Shown one piece after another: positions 1-9,433 of a stretch of 64,000 nucleotides of DNA; the stretch's first letter is position 1, and each line of letters begins with the position of its first letter. Source of the stretch: Petrolisthes cinctipes (lineage: Eukaryota > Arthropoda > Malacostraca > Decapoda > Porcellanidae). Where the stretch lies: contig JAWQEG010000169.1 of assembly GCA_033782935.1 (NCBI GenBank), positions 992,001-1,056,000 on the forward strand. Reading direction: 5' to 3'. The notes under the pieces are model-generated. The model worked only from the letters and a program-made list of their open reading frames with translations. It ran no database searches and was not told the origin of the DNA. Both the position numbers and the translations under genes were made by a program.

Positions 1-240
1 AAGGAAATAAAATGAAAAGAGGGACAGTAACTACAGTATCATTATTACTATTGTTATTATTATTATTACTTAGTAGTACAGGTACTGTACGATAGTAGCA
101 GCAACAAGAAGAAAAAAGGATGGATCAATATACACATAAGAATTCAAAAGACAGCAAAAAAACACCAAGGAAAGGAAGGAGAGCAAACACGAAGGAAATA
201 GAAGGAGAGGAGTGCCAACTATAACATTATGGGGATTGTA

Positions 241-456
241 CAGCCACAATCAAATAACCACCGACACTTTCCTTTCATCGTGCAAATAAATCAGTATCAA
301 ATCAAAATATAATCATACAACAACACCTTACGTCAACTCAATCCCCTCAATTATTATTATTATGAGGTGCTTCAAAATCATACAAGTGTTGTTCTTTATT
401 ACCAAGATATTTACTACGATGGAAGGAAAGTGTCGGTGGATATTTGATTGTGGCTG
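241..456. mobile_element. MITE family A (TA target, CAGCCACAATCAAAT termini), reference copy
   Basis: About 210 bp, inverted ends of about 50 bp, flanked by TA: a Tc1/mariner-type signature. Other copies: 3901-4370 (with a 260-bp insertion), 4799-5008, 5469-5678, 5940-6148, 13001-13209, 15136-15355, 23898-24107, 25570-25785, 26103-26315, 29492-29701, 31798-31950 (truncated), 33441-33649 (right end cut), 34748-34957, 35700-36033 (internal duplication), 47951-48163 and 62936-63137. Both orientations occur. No transposase for it is in the window. Confidence 0.93.
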
Positions 457-1363
457 TACAGTGTTGGTGGTAAATCTGAAGTAAGTGATTCCTCCAATTC
501 ATTCCAAGCAACAACAGAACACCATTATTTTTGTTCATCTGGTCCTGTTTCCTGGCATACTTTTCAGGAATCAAGGCACTCCAATGTACCAAAAATACAG
601 TACCGGTGTATTAAGGTGGTAATTCATTTTTGGTACATTGGAGTGCCTTGATTCCTCCAAAGTATACCAGGAAACAGGACCAGAGGGGTAAATATAATGG
701 TGTTTTGTTGCTTGGAATAGTTTGGTGGATTCAGTTGCTTCAGAATTACCAATACAAAACAGTATTTATTGAAAGAATTAGCGTTTTGTAGCAGTGTTGC
801 CAGGCTGGTCCCAGTATTTTGCACTGGTTATTTCCTGTACTTTATCACAGTTATTTCCCGGTAGTTTGCCCAGGTTAGGCCCCGGTAGTCTGCTGTAGTC
901 TAGGTTAGGTTAGGTTAGGTCAGGCTTATTTCAAAATGCCCCATTTCAATATGCCCTGTCTTGGAAATGGGACATTTGTGGAGGAAATGCAATAGAAGAA
1001 AATAGTCTTAGAATGGTCTAAATAAGTGGGCAATGAAGGTAGAAAAACCGTACGCCATAACGGTAATTCTTTCAACATTTACCCACCAAACTTCCTCCTT
1101 GATAGTACCTGTATAGTGGAGCGCTGGGTGAATATTGGGTCCGGTCCACCTTCTAATGCATCTTCAATCACTAATGTCAACTGTCCATCCAGAAACTCAT
1201 CCTCCTGTGAAAAAATGATTAAATTAAAATGCTTATACAGTAGAGTAGACCCACAATATATTATATAAGATGATTAAATTTATCACATATATCCTTTTAA
1301 CATAGGCTCAATAAATCACTTGTATATATATACAGTTTATTTATCTATCTATCTATAGCTCTG

Positions 1364-1800
1364 ATGCCTCGTTCGAAGTCGTTCCCGGAGCAAGGGAATG
1401 GCCACGGCAGAAGTGTCTTCAGTTTTCCCTGTTCCAACACTCCATCCTTACTTGGTCCAGCCCTACTCTGCCCCTCATGTTTCTCTCCTTTACATATTCT
1501 TCCACTCTGTTCCAACACTCCCTCCTTACTTGATCAAGCCCTCCCCTCCCCTCACGTTTCTCTCCTTTACATACCGTACTCTTCCACTCTGTTCTGCCAT
1601 CTAACCGGTGGTCTGCCTCTCACACCAGGTCCCACAACTTCACTATCATACACCTTCTTTACAAACTCCACACCTTGCATTCTCTCCACATGTCCAAACC
1701 ACCTCAATGTATTACACTTCACTCTCTCAATCACTCACTCCACATTCAATACCTTGGTAGGCCTATGGAAACTTGCGAATGTTCGAAGCTCACAAATGTG
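1364..1800 (-). pseudogene. LINE 3'-coding remnant
   Basis: Minus-strand translation gives LRWFGHVERM followed by a GVRGRPPVRWQNRVEEY block, the conserved C-terminal signature of many non-LTR retrotransposons. Stops and frame breaks occur. The 1429-1510 and 1510-1590 stretches are a tandem duplication of about 80 bp of the coding end. Confidence 0.75.
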
Positions 1801-2497
1801 GAAGTCGCGGATATGGAGGGCCTATTGTATTTATTTAGTATACAGTACTGCCGTTTTGTAGCAGTGTTGCCACATCCGGCTAGGTCCGGGTAGTTGGCTC
1901 CGGTCAGGTCCCGGTACTTTACCACTGTTAGGTCATGGTAGTTTGCCCAGGTTAGGTCCCGGTAGTTTGCCCAGGTTAGGTCCCGGTAGTTTGCCCAGGT
2001 TAGGTTCCGGTAGTCTGCTGCGGTGTAGGTTAGGTTAGGTCAGGCTAATTTCAAAACATCCCATTTAAATATCAGTCAGAGAGAGAGAGAGAACTGGAAC
2101 TGGGAGAGGTAATGGTATAAGCGTTTGTCCATAATCACTCCCATTAATTTTTTTCTGTCAAATATAATTCTTAATACATGTACGTCATTTCCTTATTGGG
2201 TATTTCCGTCACATATGCATTAACATGAACCGTCGGTTCCAGTATAATAATATCAATTTAAGATGGCCACCAAATGTTTACATCCAGGCCCCGTATTTTG
2301 CTAAGGTTAGGTCTCGGTAGTTTGCCACGGTCCTGACTAGGTTAGGTGAGGTGAGGTCTACCTAATTCTATTTAATGCATTGTAGTGTTTTTCAGACGAA
2401 TCTAGTTCAAATATGGCGAAAATGAGGTGTTTTAGGAGATTGAGGGGGGGTGATATATCCCTAAACATTAATTTGCGACGGTTTTGAACAATAAATT

Positions 2498-2831
2498 CGG
2501 TATTTATTGAAAGAATTACCGTTTTGTAGCAGTGTTGCCAGATCCGGCTAGGTCCCAGTATTTTGCCCCGGTCATTTCCTGTACTTTACCACGGTTATTT
2601 CCCGGTAGTTTGACCAGGTTAGGTCCCGGTAGTTTACCCAGGTTAGGTCCCGGTAGTCTGCTGTGGTCTAGGTTAGGTTAAGTCAGGCTAATTTCAAAAT
2701 GCCCTATCTTGGAAATGGGGCATTTGCGGAGGAAATGCCATAGAAGAAAATAGTCTTAGAATGGTCTAAATTAGTAGGTAATACAGGTAGAAAAACCGTA
2801 CGCAATAACGGTAATTCTTTCAATATTTACC
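2498..2831. mobile_element. Family F inverted-repeat element carrying GGTTA-rich core, reference copy
   Basis: About 330 bp; ends read GGTATTTATTGAAAGAATTA and its mirror. The core has repeated CCCGGTAGTTTGCCCAGGTT units and short TAGGTTAGGTTAGG runs. Other copies: 762-1085, 1850-2075 (partial), 2283-2370 (fragment), 10302-10440 (partial), 10830-11120, 16590-16875 (reverse) and 45035-45363 (reverse). Confidence 0.88.
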
Positions 2832-3263
2832 ATAAATTCGTTCAAAACACACTATAAAACATTGCATTCTGAAAACCTCGAGTCGAAAGCAGATTATGGA
2901 CAAACGCTTGACTATTACCCCAGGTAGAAACATCGTAATAGAAAACGGCAATAGAATAGATAATTACCAAGAAAATGCCATAGAAGAAAAGTGTCTTAGA
3001 ATGATATAAATCAGTGGATAAATAAGGTAAAAACATCGTAATATCAACCGGCAATAGAGTAACGTTAGATATTACTATAATGTTATAAATTACTGGATAA
3101 AGAAGGTAAAAACATCGTAATATAATAGATAATTACCATATCAAATGCCTGATATATCAATTTCTCACCTGAAATGCCAAGGAAGCCGTAAATGCCAAAA
3201 AAAATACCATAAGGCATGACAGATTCGTCGCCTGCAACACCATCTTGTTTGTTTACATCCGTG

Positions 3264-3454
3264 CAGTGTTGCCAGGTCTGCTTGACGAAATTTCCCAAAA
3301 CTTCAACATCAGAATTTCCCTTTCTACCTCAGAAATTCCCTGTATACTCTGGTAGAAATTTCCTCATTTACTCTTGAACAATCTTTTATGATTTTCCGAT
3401 TGTTACCTGTAATTTTCCACATCTAGGAAAAAAAAATCATATTTGGCAACACTG
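3264..3454. mobile_element. hAT-like MITE, CAGTGTTGCCA termini
   Basis: Starts CAGTGTTGCCAGG, ends TTTGGCAACACTG; flanks CATCCGTG and TATCCGTG match at 7 of 8 bases. Related fragments follow at 3470-3660. Confidence 0.72.
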
Positions 3455-3683
3455 TATCCGTGATAATCGCAGTGTTGCCAGGTTTGTTTTGATCAGACTC
3501 AGTGTTGCCAGCCCACTGGTCTGCTTGAAGAAATTTCCCCGATTTCAACCAACAACATCAGAAGTTTCCTTTTTTTTTTACCTCAATAATATAATTCCCT
3601 GTTTTTTAGTCTTGAACATTGACAGTCTGTCTTTTAGGTATTTCATCTGGTAGAAATTTCCCTGTGTCACTCTTGTGGCTGTA

Positions 3684-3895
3684 CAGTTGCCCACACATGA
3701 ATCTGGTACGCCTCGCTACTTGTGAGATACCTACAACAGGAAGGAATGTAAGCAAAAGTTATAGTTTGTTGACAAGCAGACAGTAATAATATTTTACTGT
3801 CTGCCTGTCAACAAACTACATTTGTTTTCACTTTCCTTTCTTTTGGAGCCACCTCACAAGTAACGAACCATACCAGCTTCATGTGTGGGCAACTG
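3684..3895. mobile_element. MITE family C (TA, CAGTTGCCCACACATGAA)
   Basis: 212 bp; ends CAGTTGCCCACACATGAAT and mirrored; TA at 3682-3683 and 3896-3897. Near-perfect inner hairpin (TAGTTTGTTGACAAGCAGAC and its mirror). It lies between family A ends. Confidence 0.85.
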
Positions 3896-3926
3896 TACAT
3901 GCAGCCACAATCAAATATCCTTGCTC

Positions 3927-4190
3927 GGGACACGATAAAAATCTTTCACTGATGCCAGAGGTTACCACCCCTGTGAGCAGGGGGTGGGGGGTTTGAGTCA
4001 GCTGTCTGAGGTCTTCCTGCTTACGCAGCCATAGCTGAAGCTGACTCGGGTCTCACGTGGGTGGAGAGGTCTTTGGGCCACTCATCATCCTTGTGATGCG
4101 TGCTATAGTTGTGTTTCATACACATAGTGTGTGATACACTCTGTCCCATTGACTGCCACTCATTGGCGGACCTTTAACCTTTAACACTTT
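3927..4190. mobile_element. 260-bp insertion inside a family A copy
   Basis: Sequence from TTGCTCGGGACACGATAAAA to CTTTAACCTTTAAC interrupts the family A copy 3901-4370 between AATATCC and ACACTTTCC. A simple tail suggests a SINE-like retroposon; no clear target duplication. Confidence 0.5.
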
Positions 4191-4637
4191 CCTTCCATCG
4201 TAGTAAATATCTTGGTAATAAAGAACAACACATACATGATTTTACAGCACCTCATAATAATAATTGAGGGGGTTGAGTTGACATAAGGTATTGTATGTTT
4301 ATATTTCGATATGATACCGATTTATTTGCTTGATGGAAAGAAGGTGTTGGTGGTTATTTGATTGTGACTGTACTTCTACTGAGAAGAAGTGTATAAGCTG
4401 TATGAAGTTTAAGAAAACTGATTTAGAGCATGTGGCATTTTTTTTAAAGTTCTTTATTTACCTTTATTACAAGCCCCAAACACTCTTGGAAACGTTGCCG
4501 CTAAAGGTCATAAAGATATTTGATACATGGTGGGAAATTAATATGAGTAAATATATGTAAACAATTGCAGTAATATTATGAAAGAGAACAAAGGCAATAT
4601 TGATAATTATATGAAGTAACAATAAGAAACTTATTGT

Positions 4638-4798
4638 ACAGTCACGAGCACTAATAAGTATACAGCTTTAATTGGTTGAACCTTTAAACAGTCCAATTCA
4701 CCAAAGAAGTAATTCCAATGGAGACCTTATTGTGCATTTATTTATTGTCTCTAGGTATTCGAAGCACACCTGAATACTTATTAGTGTTCGTGACTGTA
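4638..4798. mobile_element. MITE family B (TA, CAGTCACGAGCACTAATAA)
   Basis: About 155 bp with inverted ends CAGTCACGAGCACTAATAAG and its mirror. Second copy 17675-17829. It abuts a family A copy with a single shared TA. Confidence 0.88.
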
Positions 4799-5689
4799 CA
4801 GCCACAATTAAATATCCACCGACACTTTCCTTCTATCTTAGTAAATATCTTGGTAATAAAGAACAACACGTGTATGATTTTGCAGCACCTCATAATAATA
4901 ATTGAGGGGGTTGAGTTGACGTAAGGTGTTGTATGATTATATTTTGATATGATACTGATTTATTTGCACGATGGAAGGAAAATGTCGGTGGTTATTTGAT
5001 TGTAGCTGTATATAAACATATAAAAATATGCACACATACAAACACAGACACACACATATACATGCATATACGCACAAATACACACATACAGACACACACA
5101 TAGACATACACATACAAATAAGAAAACTGCACTGAGAGTAATAATGTTGCAGAAAAAAAAGTTACTTAGTAAATAATAAAGATTTTGCGATAATAGTCAG
5201 GCCAAAGCCGCGAGAATGATATTCCCCCCAGCTTTGGGATAACCTAACATATAGGTTAAACGTGAACATTATAAATTGACATTGCTAGGGGCTGAGAATC
5301 TAGGGAAATATATTGAGACTATTTTCTTAGACATCGGGCTGCATGGTTAATGAAATAGTCACACATATCACGATACATTAGGTGAGGTGGTCTAAAGTGG
5401 TCAATTGTGGGACAATACATGACGTAATGTCTGAGTGTGCGAGAATCTGAAGGTTGGCAGAGTTTGTACAGCCACAATCAAATAACCACCAACACTTTCC
5501 TTCCGTCGTGGTAAATATCTTGGTAATAAAGAACAACACGTGTATGATTTTGCAGCACCTCATAATAATAATTAAGGGGGTTGAGTTGACGTAAGGTGTT
5601 GTATGATTCCAGTTTGATATTATACTGATTTATTTGCACGATGGAAGGAAAGTGTCGGTGGTTATTTGATTGTGGCTGTACATCGTCTG

Positions 5690-6680
5690 GTCTGTGGTCG
5701 GCCGCCTAGCAACCTCCCACCTGGAGCGGTATCACATACGGATGCGAGCAACGGCTACATCACAGCGGCGAGTGAGGGTGGGACTCCTACCATACAGGTG
5801 TTCCACTGCACGGTACGTACCAGTCATAGTGAGGGATGGAGAAACTGTCATGTTGTTCAGTGTCAGTACGGAGTTCCAAGTCCTCGTGTTTCATCACACA
5901 GAATTCTTCTCACTAAACTCTTGGAGATTGGGAGATGTACGGCCACAATCAAATAACCACCGACACTCTCCTTCCATCGTGCAAATAAATCATTCTCAAA
6001 TCAAAATATAATCATACAACAATTTACGTTAATTCAATCCCCTCAATTATTATTATGAGGTGCTGCAAAATCATACACGTGTTTTTTTTTTTACCAAAAT
6101 ATTTACTACAACGAAAGGAAAGTGTTGGTGGATATTTGATTGTGGCTGTACAGTAGGTTGGGACACGTGGCAGGCAGTTTTGGCAAGTCTATCTACCTGG
6201 TGGTGTGGGTCATGACTTACATGAGCAGGGATCCAGATGAAAGAGACACAAAGAACAAGGGTGGTGGCAAGATGGAGATGGTGTTGTAGGGAGGAGATGA
6301 GAAGGGTGATGTAGGATGGAGGACTACAAATAAGGGCTAAGACTGCCTGTGGTGTTGTAGGGAGGAGAAGAGAGGGGTGATGTGGGATGGAGGACTACGA
6401 GTAAGGGCTAAGGCTGCCTATGAGTCGCTGATAATATATAATGAGACCACCAGATATTCCTTCAGTGGTGAGGTAGACAGGAGCTGAATCTATGGCAGAC
6501 AATTCACACAGGGTATACTGCTATTCCAATCAGGGATGCGATGTAACGTTGAGAAGGTATAAGAGAGCCAGAGTTGAATGCAATACAGGCAGCCCCTGCT
6601 TTACCAGTCGCCAGAAGGGAACCATCAGTATAAACATGAAGTGGAGGAGCAGGGTATTAATTGGAGGCTTCTGAGAATGT
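5690..6680 (-). pseudogene. Jockey/R1-type LINE remnant (RNase H and C-terminus) split by a MITE
   Basis: Minus strand, broken frames. FIWIPAHVSHDPHHQVDRLAK at 6155-6240 is the RNase H end; LSTSPLKEYLV and QAALALTRSPPSH lie at about 6330-6480; LYGRSPTLTRRCDVAVARIR at about 5725-5810 is the C-terminal block. A complete family A MITE (5940-6148) interrupts the coding sequence at a TA. Confidence 0.72.
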
Positions 6681-7018
6681 TTCTAGTGTGGAAAACTATG
6701 TAAGGAGTGGAAATTGAAGCCTGTTGGTTCTTCCTCAGTACAGTATACCTAGAAATGTTAACTGAGACTATCCTAGATTATCTATTTTGTGAATTATTGT
6801 AGTTTGTGGGAATTAGCAGACATCAATTCACTGACATTTTCTTATCCCCTTTAAGGACCCTGATATCGTGTATGAAAATTGGACGCTTCTGATTCTTCCT
6901 AAACTATGCCACGAAACAAGCTCCTTCCATATAGTTGGTGTTTCGTGGCAATATATGAAGGACTCATTTATCTCCAATTTTCTGACTACATCACAGGGTC
7001 CCTTAAGTATCCCATCCA

Positions 7019-9433
7019 TTACCAAGACTCGAGGTATCGTAAAATATCAGGTGCAGAGAATCCTACTGTAGCTTTCTCACACTCTCCCCCAAAGTAGGCC
7101 TTGATCTTGCCATGAAAGTATTTATGTGTTTTTAAACATTTTGTATTGATGTTAGAGTGTACATTGCTGCTGCTGCTATTGCTGTCCTCCTCTCTTTTAC
7201 TGCCATCATCTTTTTTACACATCCTACGAAACACTGACATCATCCTTTCCATCAGACATGAGGGTTCCCACAGAGTATCATCCTGTACCTCCTCCATCTC
7301 CCTCAGGAAGGCACTTTTGAGAATGAAGCCTGCTGGTGCTGGAATTTTGAACTTGCGACCATCCCAATAGGTGAATTGTTCTTTGATGTCCTGTGTCGCC
7401 CAGCTTTCTACCTTTAGAGACATGATCAGCAGTTTGCACGCTAAAAATACCACCCTCCTCCTCTCTGGGAGCTCTCTGAAGATTAGGTTCTCCACAGCAG
7501 CAAAGGAACACCTCCAGTTTCCATCTCCTGTACTGGTGATCTGAACTGAATTGACAGAGGAGGGGGTCAGTGGGGGTCTCTCCATCTCAGCAGGCCAAGG
7601 AATGTTTAGAACAGGGACTAAATCTACATCAATTAGAAGCAAAGGAAACTCTAACCCTTGCCAAGCAAAGGACACATTGGCACCAACTTGTGTTTTTCGA
7701 ATTCCAGGCAGTATTAAACTAAGTCTAGGATCCACAGGCTGAAAGGAAACACTACAGGTTGAAAGAGCATCGAAAAATAGATTTACAAAAATTTCACTGT
7801 CCATGTAATCTCTGTGCTCTTCATTTAAGGTGGTTACCCTGAGTGAACCAGTGTAGTCTTTAGCTTGGGCTACATGGTCAGGGAGCTTCTCAACAGTGAC
7901 TCTTAACGACCCACCAGGGAAACCATGAATATTTTTCAGTACCAAATTACAGTCAAACTCATCGGGTGCATAAAGACGAAGGTTGTCTGCTGAGCTGCCC
8001 AGGACGTTGAGATTGCTAGCAAACAGAGGATTCGTAATCTCTAGCTTCTTAAGTAATCTCTGTAGTTCATTAGTCAGCGTTTCCTTGACTTCTCTTGCTT
8101 CTCCCTTTGTAAAGTTAACATGCAACTTCCTTACTGCCTTCTCGATTTCACCCCTCCAACTTTGTTTTAAGTGGGCTAAGTGAGCCTGGATGAGTGCCTT
8201 GGGGACATTTTGTTCCTGGTCCTTAACTCTAAGCTTGGCATCTAAGGTGTAGGTATTCACGTATTGCTTGTAACTCGCGAGTAGTTCCCTGGGGCGACTG
8301 TTGGCTCTGTCTCTGACCTCCTCAACCCCTGGCACCAAGAAATCACCCGCCTCATAATGACCAAACATGTAGGCGAGGTGCGCTGGTGTGCGACCGGCGT
8401 GATCCAAGATTCTGGTTGATGCTCCATTACTCAGAAGAAAGTTACAAATCCCCAATCGACCGTGAGAGGCAGCCACATGTAACGCAGTCGATCCACTCAC
8501 CTTCTCTACAGTCGTGTCAATTCCTAACTCACCCACCGTCAATACCAAGTGAGTCAGACAGAACAAGTCATTTTCACAGGCAACCTGAAATGCTCTGAGC
8601 AAAGTTTCATCAATTAACTTTACTGATGTTACACTCAGTTCATCGTAAGTATTGGTCCCTTTTCTTGTCTCAAACACCTCTAGCAACTTTTCTAGGAAGA
8701 GAAAGAACAGTTCTTCCTCATTCTGTCCATACTTTTTCAAAATGCCGTCGTTATTTTCACTTAAATTAGCATATTTCGTTTTTTCTTTTTCCTTTCCAGC
8801 TTTGTCACACAGAGAGTCTCTAATAATTCCTTTAAATTCTTTTTTATCAACATATCCCTTGGAACTGAAATGTTCTCCTTCTTCCTCCCTTTGTAAACAA
8901 GACATCAGTTCCCTCAGCCAAGAATCACACACAGCAACCTTACCACTGTTGCCATCCAACCCGAACGCCGAGACAAGCCTCACAAAGCAACATTTCCAAA
9001 TCATATTACCCCTATACTTGGCTCTGAGTGAGGGAGGAGTTGTGACAGCTCTACTTTCCTCCTTTAGTTTACTGGTTGTGTTATAGTACTCGTGTCTGGT
9101 CGTTGTTTCATCCTTGCTACAGCTTTCCTCTTCCTTGCTTATCAACTCATTTTTTCCTTTGGATATGACTCTCTGTGTGAATTCGATTCGATTCCTTCCT
9201 TCCCTTTCCTGTGTATGTATTTCAGGTACTTGATGTTGTCCTCTTTTGTCTGATTCTAAGTGTGCACATTCCCTTTCATCTATATGATGTTTATTGATTG
9301 TGTGCATAAATTTCTCAGTGGTGTAGAGAAGGGAAAAGATCAGCACTACGTGTATTAATTTCTCTTTCTCTTTGTTGTTCTTGGCTTTGGTAACCAGGTA
9401 GTCCAGAACCCGGTAGTCTTGAGTCACAGTGTC
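7019..9433 (-). CDS. Last exon: linker, two ankyrin repeats and Mab-21/cGLR catalytic domain
   Basis: Acceptor ATTTCAG precedes GACACTGTG at 9433; the stop TAA ends at 7019. The exon gives 804 residues. Numbering from the Met at 9427: a short hydrophobic stretch at 24-37; a charged, low-complexity linker to about 260; ankyrin repeats at about 310-365; a helical spine at about 430-465; NTase motif G477-S478-S479; metal-binding E490 and D492 in DEFDCNL; third acid D602 in LIDVDLVPVL. The Mab-21 C-lobe follows: W638-R-C-S-F, the ACKLLIMSLK helix, a KIPAPAGFILKSAFL segment and a tryptophan at 720. A Ser/Asn-rich loop (749-758) precedes the tail. I see no cGAS-type H-CC-C zinc ribbon. The catalytic pattern predicts an active enzyme rather than a Mab-21L-type inactive protein. 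Confidence 0.9.
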   Translation of the reverse strand, partial: DTVTQDYRVLDYLVTKAKNNKEKEKLIHVVLIFSLLYTTEKFMHTINKHHIDERECAHLESDKRGQHQVPEIHTQEREGRNRIEFTQRVISKGKNELISKEEESCSKDETTTRHEYYNTTSKLKEESRAVTTPPSLRAKYRGNMIWKCCFVRLVSAFGLDGNSGKVAVCDSWLRELMSCLQREEEGEHFSSKGYVDKKEFKGIIRDSLCDKAGKEKEKTKYANLSENNDGILKKYGQNEEELFFLFLEKLLEVFETRKGTNTYDELSVTSVKLIDETLLRAFQVACENDLFCLTHLVLTVGELGIDTTVEKVSGSTALHVAASHGRLGICNFLLSNGASTRILDHAGRTPAHLAYMFGHYEAGDFLVPGVEEVRDRANSRPRELLASYKQYVNTYTLDAKLRVKDQEQNVPKALIQAHLAHLKQSWRGEIEKAVRKLHVNFTKGEAREVKETLTNELQRLLKKLEITNPLFASNLNVLGSSADNLRLYAPDEFDCNLVLKNIHGFPGGSLRVTVEKLPDHVAQAKDYTGSLRVTTLNEEHRDYMDSEIFVNLFFDALSTCSVSFQPVDPRLSLILPGIRKTQVGANVSFAWQGLEFPLLLIDVDLVPVLNIPWPAEMERPPLTPSSVNSVQITSTGDGNWRCSFAAVENLIFRELPERRRVVFLACKLLIMSLKVESWATQDIKEQFTYWDGRKFKIPAPAGFILKSAFLREMEEVQDDTLWEPSCLMERMMSVFRRMCKKDDGSKREEDSNSSSSNVHSNINTKCLKTHKYFHGKIKAYFGGECEKATVGFSAPDILRYLESW

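Noticed and set aside
895..925. Telomeric (TTAGG)n array
   Set aside because: Only a few units, inside family F copies that recur at several places with other sequence on both sides; not a chromosome end.
7146..9086. Plus-strand open frames of 60-144 codons
   Set aside because: Antisense shadows of the large cGLR exon.
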